In this document: one piece after another, positions 52,793 through 62,099 of the stretch
Layout: each line of letters starts with the position of its first letter
Numbering within the stretch: the stretch's first letter is position 1
Assembly: GCA_001897605.1 (NCBI GenBank)
Contig: MKTL01000001.1
Coordinates: 620,001 to 684,000 of the forward strand
DNA from: Clostridiales bacterium 38-18
GTDB taxonomy: Bacteria > Bacillota > Clostridia > Peptostreptococcales > Acidaminobacteraceae
Length of the DNA: 64,000 bases
Direction: 5' to 3'
The notes under the pieces: generated by a model
Database searches by the model: none
Told to the model about the DNA's origin: nothing
The model's input: the letters and a program-made list of their open reading frames with translations, nothing else
Position numbers and translations under genes: made by a program

Positions 52793-54340
52793 ATGAAAAC
52801 AAATAGAATAAACATTTTTAAACCTAGAAAGATACTAATTTTGTTTTTAGTATTAGTGATGTGCTTTCCTATGGCAAGCTCAGCCGAATCACCTTCTGAG
52901 GCGACATTGAGAGAAGCAAACGAACAAGGAACCGCTATGGGAACCTTAGATGGAGATTTAGCGGGAAGAGCAGATCGGAATGCAAATAAGACAAGTAGTT
53001 ATTCACTTGCTATGCCAAAAGACACAGATATAGTTACAAGGTATGCACTCAATAAGGATAGCTCAACTTATCAAAATTACTTTATTTCAGCTTATAGAGC
53101 CGCGTTTGAAATCGCATACAACTCTGGCTATCGAGCTGTTAACTTAGAAGAGTATGCAGCACCCTTTGAAGATGGCTATGCTCATGGTAAAGAGGCTGGT
53201 ACAGTACAGGGACAATTGTCAGCAATGGTGGATTTTGTACAGAGCAGATCAAACAATTGGTTACGAACTTATAATGAATTTATCTCAAAAGGTAGTTTGA
53301 CATCAAGATATTTTCTCGATCGAGAGTCGAGCGCCTATAAGGGATACTTTTCTTCTGGTTATAGAGAAGCTTTTAAAAATAGCTATATAGAAACTTTTCA
53401 AGTAAAGAATCTTGAAACTGAAATTAGGAACAAAAATGCTAGAATCATTTCGATGCTTGAAGACACTCTTTATTTTGATGAAGAATATGTTCATTTTACC
53501 TCAGGTGTTGCTGAAAGCGAGATAAGAACGCCAATGTCTCTATATTTTCCTGCAGCTACGGTTTATGAACCTACCTATTTTGCTACTTTTAAAACGCAAA
53601 ATACTTTCAATTTTAAAAATACAAAATATACACCCGTGAGCAGCAAATATACAGTCTCGATATTGAATAATTCTGGAAGCGTATATTTACGTAATCCTAT
53701 AACCCTAACCTTTGAATATTATGGCTCTGAAAAAGCAGGAATTTATCAATGGATAGATAATCAATGGGAATATAAGTATACAACCTTAACAGACAATTCT
53801 CTTTCAATTCAAATTCCAGCAGGTTATTATAATGGTGGCGAATATGAAATATTTATTGATGAGGACTTTAAGAACATTGCTGATATTTCCTTTAATTGGG
53901 CTTATAAAGAAATATACACTCTTGCTAGGAGAAGCGTTATAAGTGATAACCAGTTATTTTCACCAGGTGCTTATATTACTCGTGCTGAATTATCGGATTT
54001 GATTTATAAAACCATGAGCATAAGCGATCCTTTAAAATTGAGTCCACCAACGATTAAGGATAGTGCAAGTTTAGGAAGTTATAAAGCAGCAATTGAGTAT
54101 ACAGTTGGTAAAAGATATTTTTCATTAGATGCCAATAGCAATTTTAATCCTTCTGGTTCAGTCACCTACAAGGATGTGGAAAACATGTTAAGTCGAATGT
54201 TTTTAAGAGATATTAAATGGCGTGAGGTTGGAAATAAAATGCTAACTGAGAAATTTACGAAATCGGTAGGCTTGACGGATATAAATGCTAAAATCACTAA
54301 AGCTGAAGCCGTATATATGTTAATTTACTTTTTTAAATAA
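52793..54340 (+). CDS. Secreted S-layer-homology (SLH) protein of the pilus operon
   Basis: Protein of 515 residues. A signal peptide (1-32) precedes two tandem repeats of about 75-80 residues (about 75-115 and 165-200) recognised by RYALNKDSSTYQNYFISAYR and RYFLDRESSAYKGYFSSGYR, with Gly-rich stretches between. A middle beta-rich part (about 225-360) follows. Residues about 365-515 are SLH-like: FNWAYKEIYTLARRSVISDN, then ITRAELSDLIYKTM, with a second unit ending TKAEAVYMLIYFFK. SLH domains bind pyruvylated wall polymers, so it should sit in the envelope and could form the passage or anchor for the pilus. A strong terminator follows. Confidence 0.75.
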   Translation: MKTNRINIFKPRKILILFLVLVMCFPMASSAESPSEATLREANEQGTAMGTLDGDLAGRADRNANKTSSYSLAMPKDTDIVTRYALNKDSSTYQNYFISAYRAAFEIAYNSGYRAVNLEEYAAPFEDGYAHGKEAGTVQGQLSAMVDFVQSRSNNWLRTYNEFISKGSLTSRYFLDRESSAYKGYFSSGYREAFKNSYIETFQVKNLETEIRNKNARIISMLEDTLYFDEEYVHFTSGVAESEIRTPMSLYFPAATVYEPTYFATFKTQNTFNFKNTKYTPVSSKYTVSILNNSGSVYLRNPITLTFEYYGSEKAGIYQWIDNQWEYKYTTLTDNSLSIQIPAGYYNGGEYEIFIDEDFKNIADISFNWAYKEIYTLARRSVISDNQLFSPGAYITRAELSDLIYKTMSISDPLKLSPPTIKDSASLGSYKAAIEYTVGKRYFSLDANSNFNPSGSVTYKDVENMLSRMFLRDIKWREVGNKMLTEKFTKSVGLTDINAKITKAEAVYMLIYFFK

Positions 54341-54349
54341 TTAGTATTT

Positions 54350-54383
54350 AAATAAGAGGTAAGTGCAATCTTACCTCTTATTT
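54350..54383 (+). terminator. Terminator at the end of the pil operon
   Basis: Perfect 14-base inverted repeat AAATAAGAGGTAAG / CTTACCTCTTATTT with a six-base loop; the T-run is short but supplied by the stem. Confidence 0.85.
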
Positions 54384-54425
54384 GCTAAAATGGAAAAATA
54401 AAATAATCCTATTATAAGGGGATCT

Positions 54426-55082
54426 ATGAGCTTATTATTGAAGTTTTTAGTTGTTTTTATCTTCTTTTTGGTCTATACAATATGTGCGATACTTATAACA
54501 AATAGAAATATTGATGACGAGTATAAGCTATCTAAAAAAGACAGGATGATTTTGATTACATTAGGGATATTGGTTTTTTTAATAACCTACTTTACAAATA
54601 CAAAATTGATTTACTCTTCATTTGCATTTTATTGGTTAATACTTATTGCCTTTTTGGATCATAGAAGTCATTCGATTTATCACTGGATGCTTTTAGTTTC
54701 ATTTGTCATTAATTTGGTGATCGGTTTCACATATAACTATGCTATACCCACTATGTTTGTAGGATTTGGAATAGGTTTTTTATTGTATCTTGCAATATAT
54801 GTCATCGCGTTAATATCCTACAAAAGAGAAGTCTTCGGCTTTGGTGACGTAATGCTTATGGGGAGCTTGGGTCTGCTTTTGGGAATCAAGGGGACTCTAA
54901 TTACAAGTATTCTAACTTTTTATGTAGCGATATTAGGGATTGCAATTTTATACCTTCGCAATAGAAATATAAACAAAAAAACTGAAGTCGCATTTGCACC
55001 CTATATGATACTGTCCGCAATATTAGTAGCATTATTTGAACATCAAATCATTGAATTGTATCGAAGCATTTTTATGATATAA
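54426..55082 (+). CDS. Short A24-family prepilin peptidase-like protein
   Basis: Membrane protein of 218 residues with about seven helices. It keeps the protease signature FGFGDVMLMG (GxGD, near residue 139) and a probable first Asp in IAFLDHRSHSIYHW near residue 78, but lacks the N-terminal methylase domain and its CxxC pairs. Second copies of this kind occur near competence or Tad systems; here a full-length peptidase lies 16 kb upstream, so this one may serve specific minor pilins or be redundant. It starts 43 bases after the operon terminator and leads into the HD-GYP gene. Confidence 0.75.
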   Translation: MSLLLKFLVVFIFFLVYTICAILITNRNIDDEYKLSKKDRMILITLGILVFLITYFTNTKLIYSSFAFYWLILIAFLDHRSHSIYHWMLLVSFVINLVIGFTYNYAIPTMFVGFGIGFLLYLAIYVIALISYKREVFGFGDVMLMGSLGLLLGIKGTLITSILTFYVAILGIAILYLRNRNINKKTEVAFAPYMILSAILVALFEHQIIELYRSIFMI

Positions 55083-55110
55083 TGACTATATTAAGTCATT
55101 GGAGGTTCTC

Positions 55111-56175
55111 TTGAGATTAAAGAGTTTAGAAAAAGCAGAAATTGGTGACATATTAGGTAAACCAGTATACGATGACAAATGCCAGTTGTTACTTGCAAAA
55201 GACGTGAAATTATCACTTACCTATATAGATCGATTAAAAAAAGCAAATATACAGTGTGTCTATATTGATGATGAATTATCCGAGGGATTAGAATCTGAAA
55301 TGCTTGTTCCTGACGAACTTAAAATCAGATCAGTATCTGCAGTGAAAAACGTATTTAAAGATCTATCAGAGAGAAAAGGCAGCAACTATAACATCAAGAG
55401 CATAGATACAATAAAAAATGTGGTCGATGAAATGATGAAAATTATATACGATAACCCATCTACCTTATATCAAATGACAGAGCTCATGGGTACAGACATG
55501 TATACCTATAATCATTCTGCTGAGGTTGCAGTTTTGTCGATGCTTGTGGCAAAAAGCATGAAATTAAGTGACACCTTTATTCAAAAAATTGGCGTTGGCG
55601 CCATGCTACATGACTTAGGTAAAATGCAAATTCCTGGTGAAATACTTAATAAGGTAGCTAAATTAGAGCTTGAGGAAGAGCGCATGATGAAAGAGCATGT
55701 TCAGTATGGGTACGATATGCTAAAAGATAATGATTTTATTTCACCAATCTCAAGACAAATCGTTTTATTACATCATGAAAAACTAAACGGCTCTGGGTAT
55801 CCTTATCGTCTTTCTGGTGAACAGATTCCTATACATGTTCGTATTGTCACTATGTGTGATATTTTTAATGCAATCTCTTCAAATCGCGCCTATAAATCGA
55901 GACTTAATGCGGACGAAGCACTTGAAATCATAAGAACTGAGGCGGTATATGAATTGGATAGAGATATCTACTATCACCTTCTCAAGGTTGTGAATATCTA
56001 TCCAGTCGGCACAATCGTACAATTGTCAAATGGTGAATTTGGGATTGTCGTTAAGGAAAATCATGAAGCACAGACAAGACCAGTAGTTCAAATCATTAGA
56101 GATAAAAAGCGCGCAGAAACTGTGGACTTAATGGATTATCTGACAGTCTTTATCAGTAAAACGATAGAATTGTAA
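55111..56175 (+). CDS. HD-GYP c-di-GMP phosphodiesterase
   Basis: Soluble protein of 354 residues. Residues 1-110 are an unassigned N-terminal domain; residues about 125-310 are an HD-GYP domain with HSAEVAVLS, HDLGK near residue 169, LLHHEKLNGSGYP near residue 227 (the GYP motif) and MCDIFNAISSNRAYK near residue 255. It should hydrolyse c-di-GMP. The frame allows TTG at 55099, but the TTG at 55111 is five bases after GGAGG and is the better start. It is 28 bases after the peptidase gene and 14 bases before the PAS gene, so it belongs to the downstream end of the pilus locus. Confidence 0.9.
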   Translation: MRLKSLEKAEIGDILGKPVYDDKCQLLLAKDVKLSLTYIDRLKKANIQCVYIDDELSEGLESEMLVPDELKIRSVSAVKNVFKDLSERKGSNYNIKSIDTIKNVVDEMMKIIYDNPSTLYQMTELMGTDMYTYNHSAEVAVLSMLVAKSMKLSDTFIQKIGVGAMLHDLGKMQIPGEILNKVAKLELEEERMMKEHVQYGYDMLKDNDFISPISRQIVLLHHEKLNGSGYPYRLSGEQIPIHVRIVTMCDIFNAISSNRAYKSRLNADEALEIIRTEAVYELDRDIYYHLLKVVNIYPVGTIVQLSNGEFGIVVKENHEAQTRPVVQIIRDKKRAETVDLMDYLTVFISKTIEL

Positions 56176-56189
56176 CTACTGAGGTGCAT

Positions 56190-58982
56190 ATGGCTATATT
56201 CGTTTTCTTTATCAATTTAACGATATCAATTTATATTCTATTTAGGCTATCTTATCGAGCATTTAAAGAAAAGTATGAAAGCAATTTGATGCTTATAATC
56301 ATTCTTGTCTTTAATGTGCTTTATGATCTTAATAGACTTGGAAAAGATAACGTAAACATTGATTGGATGAGCGAAGTGGCCATTTTTTTATTTTTACTCT
56401 ACTTTTTAACCAGAGTTTTAACCGAAAAGACGAACCCATCAGGGTATATTAGAAGCTTTATAGATGTAAAAACCTTATTTGATTCTGAAATTGTATCGAA
56501 ACTTGATGAAGGCATCGCATTAATTAAAAACGATACAATGGAAGTGCTGTATTCTAATGAACGCTTTAAGGCTTGGTTTGGAGATGAAAAAGAGATTGTT
56601 CCAATAGAAGAGGTTATAAGACTAATATTGAGAGGTCAATTCGATTTCGAGCTTGTAGATGCAGAGAACCATAAGGTTAATTTAAACGGAAGAATTGTAA
56701 ATTATGGCACAAAATTTGCACTGATATATTTTCAGAATAAGTCAGAAGTAGAATACTGGCGGGCTCAAATAGAGCATTTAACCTCAGATTTGTATCATAA
56801 CTGGAACCATTCAGAAAAAATTATAATCATTCGTAACAAACAAGGTGTAATTACCTTTGCAAATCAGTCTGCTGCAGATTTTTTGCATAAATCCATCTCC
56901 CAAATAATCGGGGTTTCACTTTCAGGTATTTACAATTTAGCAGAAGAAGCGGCAATACATCTACAAATTCAAGAGAAATTAATAAATAGAGAAGCTGAGT
57001 TTTATAAAGGGATAATTCAATATACCTACGCAATGAGGACGACAGGCTATCTTCAGATAGAGGAGCAACTGATTCATCTAGAGGACAGGGAAGTTTTACT
57101 AACCTCAGGAAGCATTAAAACAGAGAAATACTTTTTAGACCTATTGCAAAGTGCCTATCAGATCATACATCAAAAGGGAATTGTCTCACCTCATTCAACT
57201 TACGTTGTTGCTGACTTAATTCATTATGACCTATTGTTTAAAGAGAGATTTATACATGTCATGAACACACCCATTCATTCTTTAAATATGTTTATTGGTG
57301 GCTTAACACATCAGGATCGAATTTACTTTGAGCACATAATTGAAAGTCCTCAGTTTTTTCAACAAAAAATAATTTGCTACAACGAGGTCTTTAACTTTTG
57401 GGTGGAAGAATGTATATTTACCGAAAGTGGTCACTTATCTGGTATCGCGATGAAGTATATGAACTCTGAGGTTATTTCAGATAGTCAATCCATTATTGGA
57501 CCAATGATTCTCAATCATGTTAAAGAAGGAATTCTGATTGTAAACAGCTTTGGCTTTATAGAATACGCAAATGAAATGATTCAAAGACTTTTAGAGTATG
57601 ATAATAATATGATTGGCATGAATTATATAGAGCTAAGCGAAGAATTGACGCATGACTCATTCAAACGGAATATGGAAATGACCAAGCAACATCAGTCGCT
57701 ACATTTTGAACGTGTTTATAATACCATGTATGGAGACTCAGTCCCAATTGAAGTTGTTGCAATGAATTTTGTACACCACTCTGAGGACAAGCTTTTATTG
57801 TTATTACGAGATGTTTCAGAAAAGTTCAACTATAAAAGAAAACTGGTTGATTCGCAGTCAAAATATGCGCTTATGTTTGAAGCGGTACAAGACAGCATCA
57901 TTGAAATTGTACTTCCTAGTAAAACAGTGAATCTCTATCGTGAGTTTGACCTTGAAAAAGGGATTGTAGGAATTGAAATCTCATTTTTACAGTGGCTTAA
58001 TTCTGTATATTTCGCAGATCAGGCAGTAGTTTATGAAGCGATAGACGTCATAACTGCGGAGAAGAGTAGAAACTTTCAATTTGAATTTAGACAGTATAAA
58101 AAGGGTGTGTTAGAATGGTATTTCGCTCAAGGAAAGTATATATCCACATCAGAGGGGGCTTCCGTGAGCTTATCGCTTCGAAACATAACGGATCTAAAAA
58201 ATACGGAACTTAAACTAGATGAGACCATTTCGATTCTACATGAAATTGAAGAGATAACAAGGTTCGCCTATTGCACTTACGATTCTAGTACCAATAGCTT
58301 TGAGATATCATCTAACATCGTTAGTTGGTTAAAGCAAGATACAAACCGTTATAATAACACTAACGAAGGCGCAATAAAATGGCATTATGATGAAATGCTT
58401 AAACAATTATACCCTCTAGATCTAGATTATTTTGAAGACAAATTCTCAAAATTAGTATTAAAGAGTGAGCCATTTGATGTCATTATTAGGTTTCACAATC
58501 ATGGTAAAATAATATTAACTCAAGTCTATCTTGAACCTATTTTACATTTAGATCAGATTATTGGAGCCAAAGGCTTTATTCGCGATGTAACTGAAAACGC
58601 ATCTTTACAGCAAGGGTACGACGAGCTTAAAAGCTTGGTTCAAAAAATGCTTGATAAAACAGAAGTCGCCTATGTGGTCGTCAGAGGAAACGGTCAGATT
58701 TTATATTGTAACCAAAGAGCTTTGGATTATCTTGAAAGTACAAGCGAAGCTCTACAGAGCAGTATGGATCTAGTAGCATGTTTAAAGTCCAAATATCATA
58801 CGAACAGCTTGCTGACGCTTGAGCAAATCATTAATATCAATGGACCACTATTTGAGCAGCCAGTGACTGAAGCTCTGTATAATAAAGATAATTCAATCGC
58901 ATTCAGATTAGAGGTTATTCAAATTCACAATTCAGATCAACATTTGGTAGGTAAAATTGTTTCAATTTCATTGCCTAAATAA
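56190..58982 (+). CDS. Membrane multi-PAS sensor protein without catalytic output
   Basis: Protein of 930 residues. Three hydrophobic segments (about 1-20, 28-48 and 58-75) precede a long cytoplasmic part with at least five PAS-like units near residues 207, 443, 553, 685 and 820, for example VITFANQSAADFLHKS, FIEYANEMIQRLLEYD and QILYCNQRALDYLEST. I see no histidine kinase, GGDEF, EAL or MCP domain at the end. It may act by protein contact, perhaps on the HD-GYP protein encoded just upstream. The ATG at 56190 is preferred over GTG at 56184 because GAGG lies five bases before it. A terminator follows. Confidence 0.75.
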   Translation: MAIFVFFINLTISIYILFRLSYRAFKEKYESNLMLIIILVFNVLYDLNRLGKDNVNIDWMSEVAIFLFLLYFLTRVLTEKTNPSGYIRSFIDVKTLFDSEIVSKLDEGIALIKNDTMEVLYSNERFKAWFGDEKEIVPIEEVIRLILRGQFDFELVDAENHKVNLNGRIVNYGTKFALIYFQNKSEVEYWRAQIEHLTSDLYHNWNHSEKIIIIRNKQGVITFANQSAADFLHKSISQIIGVSLSGIYNLAEEAAIHLQIQEKLINREAEFYKGIIQYTYAMRTTGYLQIEEQLIHLEDREVLLTSGSIKTEKYFLDLLQSAYQIIHQKGIVSPHSTYVVADLIHYDLLFKERFIHVMNTPIHSLNMFIGGLTHQDRIYFEHIIESPQFFQQKIICYNEVFNFWVEECIFTESGHLSGIAMKYMNSEVISDSQSIIGPMILNHVKEGILIVNSFGFIEYANEMIQRLLEYDNNMIGMNYIELSEELTHDSFKRNMEMTKQHQSLHFERVYNTMYGDSVPIEVVAMNFVHHSEDKLLLLLRDVSEKFNYKRKLVDSQSKYALMFEAVQDSIIEIVLPSKTVNLYREFDLEKGIVGIEISFLQWLNSVYFADQAVVYEAIDVITAEKSRNFQFEFRQYKKGVLEWYFAQGKYISTSEGASVSLSLRNITDLKNTELKLDETISILHEIEEITRFAYCTYDSSTNSFEISSNIVSWLKQDTNRYNNTNEGAIKWHYDEMLKQLYPLDLDYFEDKFSKLVLKSEPFDVIIRFHNHGKIILTQVYLEPILHLDQIIGAKGFIRDVTENASLQQGYDELKSLVQKMLDKTEVAYVVVRGNGQILYCNQRALDYLESTSEALQSSMDLVACLKSKYHTNSLLTLEQIININGPLFEQPVTEALYNKDNSIAFRLEVIQIHNSDQHLVGKIVSISLPK

Positions 58983-58990
58983 CAGATTGT

Positions 58991-59023
58991 AAAACCCTAT
59001 AGGTAGTTCTCCTATAGGGTTTT
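58991..59023. terminator. Bidirectional terminator shared by the PAS and MFS genes
   Basis: AAAACCCTATAGG / CCTATAGGGTTTT, perfect 13-base arms, 7-base loop. The right arm contains the last codons of the convergent MFS gene. Confidence 0.9.
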
Positions 59024-60304
59024 GTTTTTATTGCGTACAATCCGAATACTAGTAACTAAGAACGAAAAACAACCTAAAAATCGAAAACCACCGGTTATAC
59101 ATAAAGCGGTTTGAATACTGGATTGATCCATAATCCAAACACCGATTAAAGGGGTAACGGTTGCTGATATGGCAATAATCGTGTTATAGAAGGCGATAAC
59201 AGTTGTTCTGTTTTCATTTGGAGTAGTTTCTAGTAATAAGTTGAATAAGACCAAAGTTGTACCTGTAATTGAAAAACCAATTAAAAGATTGAATAGAACG
59301 AGCATACTAAGTGATTTACTCAAAACATACAGAAATGGGGTAATGCTCATACCAAAGGTTGCGATAAATGCAGCTAGCGGATAACCAAATCGATCTGCAA
59401 ACTTAGCCCATAAGGTTGCAGTTGTTATTGATGCCACCCCACTGGCAATAGAAATCGCGCTTAACCATGCTTCGTTTGCACCCAAATACTGAATCGTGTA
59501 AAGGTTGAATAGCGGCCATCCCATTTGCCATCCAAAATAAAAGAGAACGGATGAAATAAGAAAACTTCTATAAGGAACATGAGTTAAAGTATGTGACATT
59601 GCAAATTTTAATGAAGAAAATGTATCCTTTAGGACAGATGATTTGTTTCTTGCTTTGGAAGAGAGATTATAGCTGTCACAAGAGGAAGTATCAAATTTTT
59701 TATAGGTATACACCTCCCAAAGTCCAAATACAAATGAAAGAACAAAGAAAACCTGATAAAGAGCAATGATTGTGTGGTTAGATTTCGGAAAGGTTAATAG
59801 AAACCCTGATAAAAAAGTGACAAATAGTCTAAATAGATCAGCGTATTTGTTTCTTAGACTCATAGCAATCCCACGGTTACGAGGTGAAAATAAATCACCA
59901 ATGCTGGATTGATACCCCATTGTATAAATAGAACCTGGCAAATTCATTATTGCAACTAAAATCACAAAAAGCCAAGCTTTATTCGGTATATCGAATAATG
60001 GAAGCGCAGCCATCATTAAAAAGAATAATTTATGAACCAGCATGAGAGTCGCGGTAGATTTTATCTTGTTACCGAGTGCATCTATAAAAAGAGCCCCTGG
60101 AATTAACGCAAACAGGCTAATAAAGGCAGGTAAGGAATTTAGTGATGCAATTGCATAAGCATTTGCACCAAGTCGTTCCGCAAATTTTGCAAAATAAGGA
60201 TTAACAAGATTGGTTGAAATTGCTAAAGCAATTCCATTATAAATATTAAACCGAATATTAGGTTCAAAATCTAGCTTAAATGAGTTTCTGAGCTTCGTTA
60301 ACAT
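59012..60304 (-). CDS. MFS transporter
   Basis: Polytopic protein of 430 residues with about 12 helices. The motif between helices 2 and 3 reads GALFIDALGNKIKS; the mid-region GYQSSIGDLFSPRNRGIAMSLR (near residue 128) and AKFADRFGYPLA (near residue 300) support the major facilitator fold. The substrate is unknown. The ATG at 60304 follows GAGGTGCATTC on the minus strand. It is a single gene ending in a shared terminator. Confidence 0.75.
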   Translation of the reverse strand: MLTKLRNSFKLDFEPNIRFNIYNGIALAISTNLVNPYFAKFAERLGANAYAIASLNSLPAFISLFALIPGALFIDALGNKIKSTATLMLVHKLFFLMMAALPLFDIPNKAWLFVILVAIMNLPGSIYTMGYQSSIGDLFSPRNRGIAMSLRNKYADLFRLFVTFLSGFLLTFPKSNHTIIALYQVFFVLSFVFGLWEVYTYKKFDTSSCDSYNLSSKARNKSSVLKDTFSSLKFAMSHTLTHVPYRSFLISSVLFYFGWQMGWPLFNLYTIQYLGANEAWLSAISIASGVASITTATLWAKFADRFGYPLAAFIATFGMSITPFLYVLSKSLSMLVLFNLLIGFSITGTTLVLFNLLLETTPNENRTTVIAFYNTIIAISATVTPLIGVWIMDQSSIQTALCITGGFRFLGCFSFLVTSIRIVRNKNKTL

Positions 60305-60389
60305 GAATGCACCTCAGGCGGAAAAATATGTCTTCAAACTAATTATAAAGCAGTAAATATAAATCGAATAGATAGTAAATATTAAGATA

Positions 60390-60418
60390 TTGACAAAATG
60401 GAAAATAATGGATAATAT
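60390..60418 (+). promoter_or_regulatory. Promoter of ssb
   Basis: TTGACA (60390-60395), 17 bases, TAATAT (60413-60418). Confidence 0.6.
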
Positions 60419-60452
60419 AATAATGTAAAAATATACCATTTAAGGAGGTTCC

Positions 60453-60836
60453 ATGAATCAAGTTAGTTTAGTAGGGAGATTGGTACAAACACCTGAGTTG
60501 AAAACACTTCAAGATGGCAATTGCGTAACTAAGTTTAACATTGCAATTGATCGTTACTATGCGGTTTCACAAAAGGAAGAAAAAAAATCTGAAGGAAAGG
60601 CAACTGCGGATTTTCCTAGAGTTATAGTATGGGGAAAGCAAGCTGAAAATTGCTGTAAATATCTATTGAAAGGCGCAATGGTAAGTGTCGCTGGTAGAGT
60701 GGCAACCTCAACCTATGAAAACACGGAGGGTGAAAACGTCTATTTGACAGAAATCATTGGTGAGAGAGTTCATTTTTTAGAAAATTCTAGCTCAGAATTT
60801 CGAAGAAATACAGATAATAATAGCGTTGAAGCATAA
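60453..60836 (+). CDS. ssb: Single-stranded DNA-binding protein
   Basis: OB-fold protein of 127 residues: MNQVSLVGRLVQTPELKTL at the start, then FNIAIDRYY, DFPRVIVWGKQAENCCKYLLKGAMVSV-type strand order (read in parts) and a final GERVHFLEN. It is shorter than the main SSB of most bacteria and lacks the acidic DDDIPF-type tip that recruits partner proteins, ending NNSVEA. It is therefore more likely an accessory SSB, for example for competence or plasmid-like processes, than the replication SSB. The ATG follows AAGGAGGTTCC. Confidence 0.85.
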   Translation: MNQVSLVGRLVQTPELKTLQDGNCVTKFNIAIDRYYAVSQKEEKKSEGKATADFPRVIVWGKQAENCCKYLLKGAMVSVAGRVATSTYENTEGENVYLTEIIGERVHFLENSSSEFRRNTDNNSVEA

Positions 60837-60966
60837 TTCGATAAATTGAAATAAAATAATATGAAATATTGCCACAATTGTTAAAATAGTATAAATATTA
60901 AACTGGCATTTTATGTCGTTAAATATTATAATTATTTTGTAAAGAAAAATTGACTAAGGTGGCTAA

Positions 60967-62019
60967 ATGGCGAAGTTAAGTGTTTCAGAGATAATTCCAG
61001 GCATGATTTTGTTAGATGACGTATTTGATGAAAGCGGCATATTACTAATTGGAAATGGCACAGATTTAACTCCAAACCACATTGACTTTCTAAAACGTAA
61101 AATGGTGACAGAGGTTAATGTTAAGCGGATTGACGGTGAAGCTGAAGTAAAAGTAATTACGCGTCCAGTGGTTGAAGCTACTGATGTAGAAGAAAAATAC
61201 AAGTCAACAGTCGTAAAATTTAAAACCATTTATAATGAGTTCAGATTAGGACGTGTGCCCGTTTATCAAGAAATTGATGATGCTCTAGAACCTTTATATG
61301 AAGCAATTTTAAGCGACGATCATTTTACACGTAAAATGTGGCAAATACATGCCTATGATGATTATACATTTGATCACTCAGTTAGAGTGTCTATGATTTC
61401 TGGTTTACTTGCAAAATGGTGTGGTTTAGACTATTCAAAAATTAAAGAGGCTGCATTAGCTGGCTTGCTACATGATATTGGTAAATGTAATATTCCTGAT
61501 CAAATCCTCAACAAACCTTCAGCCTTAACGGTTGAGGAATTTAAAGTTATGAAAACGCATGCAATTTTAGGGTATATCCTAATAAAAGATATTCCAAACA
61601 TTTCTTATGATGTTTTACAAGGTGTTATGCAACATCATGAGCGTGTGGATGGTTCAGGCTATCCAAACGGCTTAAAGGGAAATGAAATTAATTATTTGGC
61701 AAAAATTGTAGCTGTTGCAGACGTATACTGTGCGATGACGCAGGATAGAGTCTATAAAAAGGCAATGCATCCTTTTGAAGCAATGAGCTTTATTTTGGAA
61801 AAGTGCCATAGCTCTTTAGATTTTTCTATGTCTAAATCCTTCTTATCTAACATCTCTCACTTTTATATTGGTCATTTGGTAATTCTCAATAATGGCTTAT
61901 CCGGTGAGATTATAATGACTTATAAAGATGATCCAGCACGGCCTTTGGTCAGAGTTGGAGAGGACTACTATGATTTAAGAAGACATATTGATATGGAAAT
62001 TGTATCAATGGTTGATTAG
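60967..62019 (+). CDS. HD-GYP c-di-GMP phosphodiesterase (second)
   Basis: Soluble protein of 350 residues, a paralogue of the HD-GYP product encoded at 55.1 kb with the same layout: N-terminal domain (1-115), HD-GYP domain (about 125-310) with HSVRVSMIS, HDIGK near residue 170, MQHHERVDGSGYP near residue 220 and VADVYCAMTQDRVYK, then a C-terminal beta domain with GHLVILNNGLSGEI. It should degrade c-di-GMP. The ATG follows AAGGTGGCTAA. Stand-alone, with a strong terminator after it. Confidence 0.9.
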   Translation: MAKLSVSEIIPGMILLDDVFDESGILLIGNGTDLTPNHIDFLKRKMVTEVNVKRIDGEAEVKVITRPVVEATDVEEKYKSTVVKFKTIYNEFRLGRVPVYQEIDDALEPLYEAILSDDHFTRKMWQIHAYDDYTFDHSVRVSMISGLLAKWCGLDYSKIKEAALAGLLHDIGKCNIPDQILNKPSALTVEEFKVMKTHAILGYILIKDIPNISYDVLQGVMQHHERVDGSGYPNGLKGNEINYLAKIVAVADVYCAMTQDRVYKKAMHPFEAMSFILEKCHSSLDFSMSKSFLSNISHFYIGHLVILNNGLSGEIIMTYKDDPARPLVRVGEDYYDLRRHIDMEIVSMVD

Positions 62020-62025
62020 TAATTG

Positions 62026-62061
62026 CGCTTATGTTGAATTCATTCACATAAGCGTTTTTTT
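62026..62061 (+). terminator. Terminator after the second HD-GYP gene
   Basis: CGCTTATGT / ACATAAGCG stem, 11-base loop, run of seven T. Confidence 0.88.
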
Positions 62062-62074
62062 ATATAAAACAAAA

Positions 62075-62088
62075 GGAACGTGTGTTCT
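62075..62088. promoter_or_regulatory. LexA/DinR-type SOS box upstream of the topoisomerase gene
   Basis: GGAACGTGTGTTCT holds the exact core GAAC-N4-GTTC with centre GTGT, matching RNRY. It lies 12 bases upstream of the predicted -35 box of the next gene. Confidence 0.7.
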
Positions 62089-62099
62089 GTCGAAAAACC

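Noticed and set aside
38288-59000. Type II secretion or competence system
   Set aside because: pilM, pilN, pilO, pilT copies and a type IVa major pilin indicate pili; no comEA/comEC or secretin genes are present.
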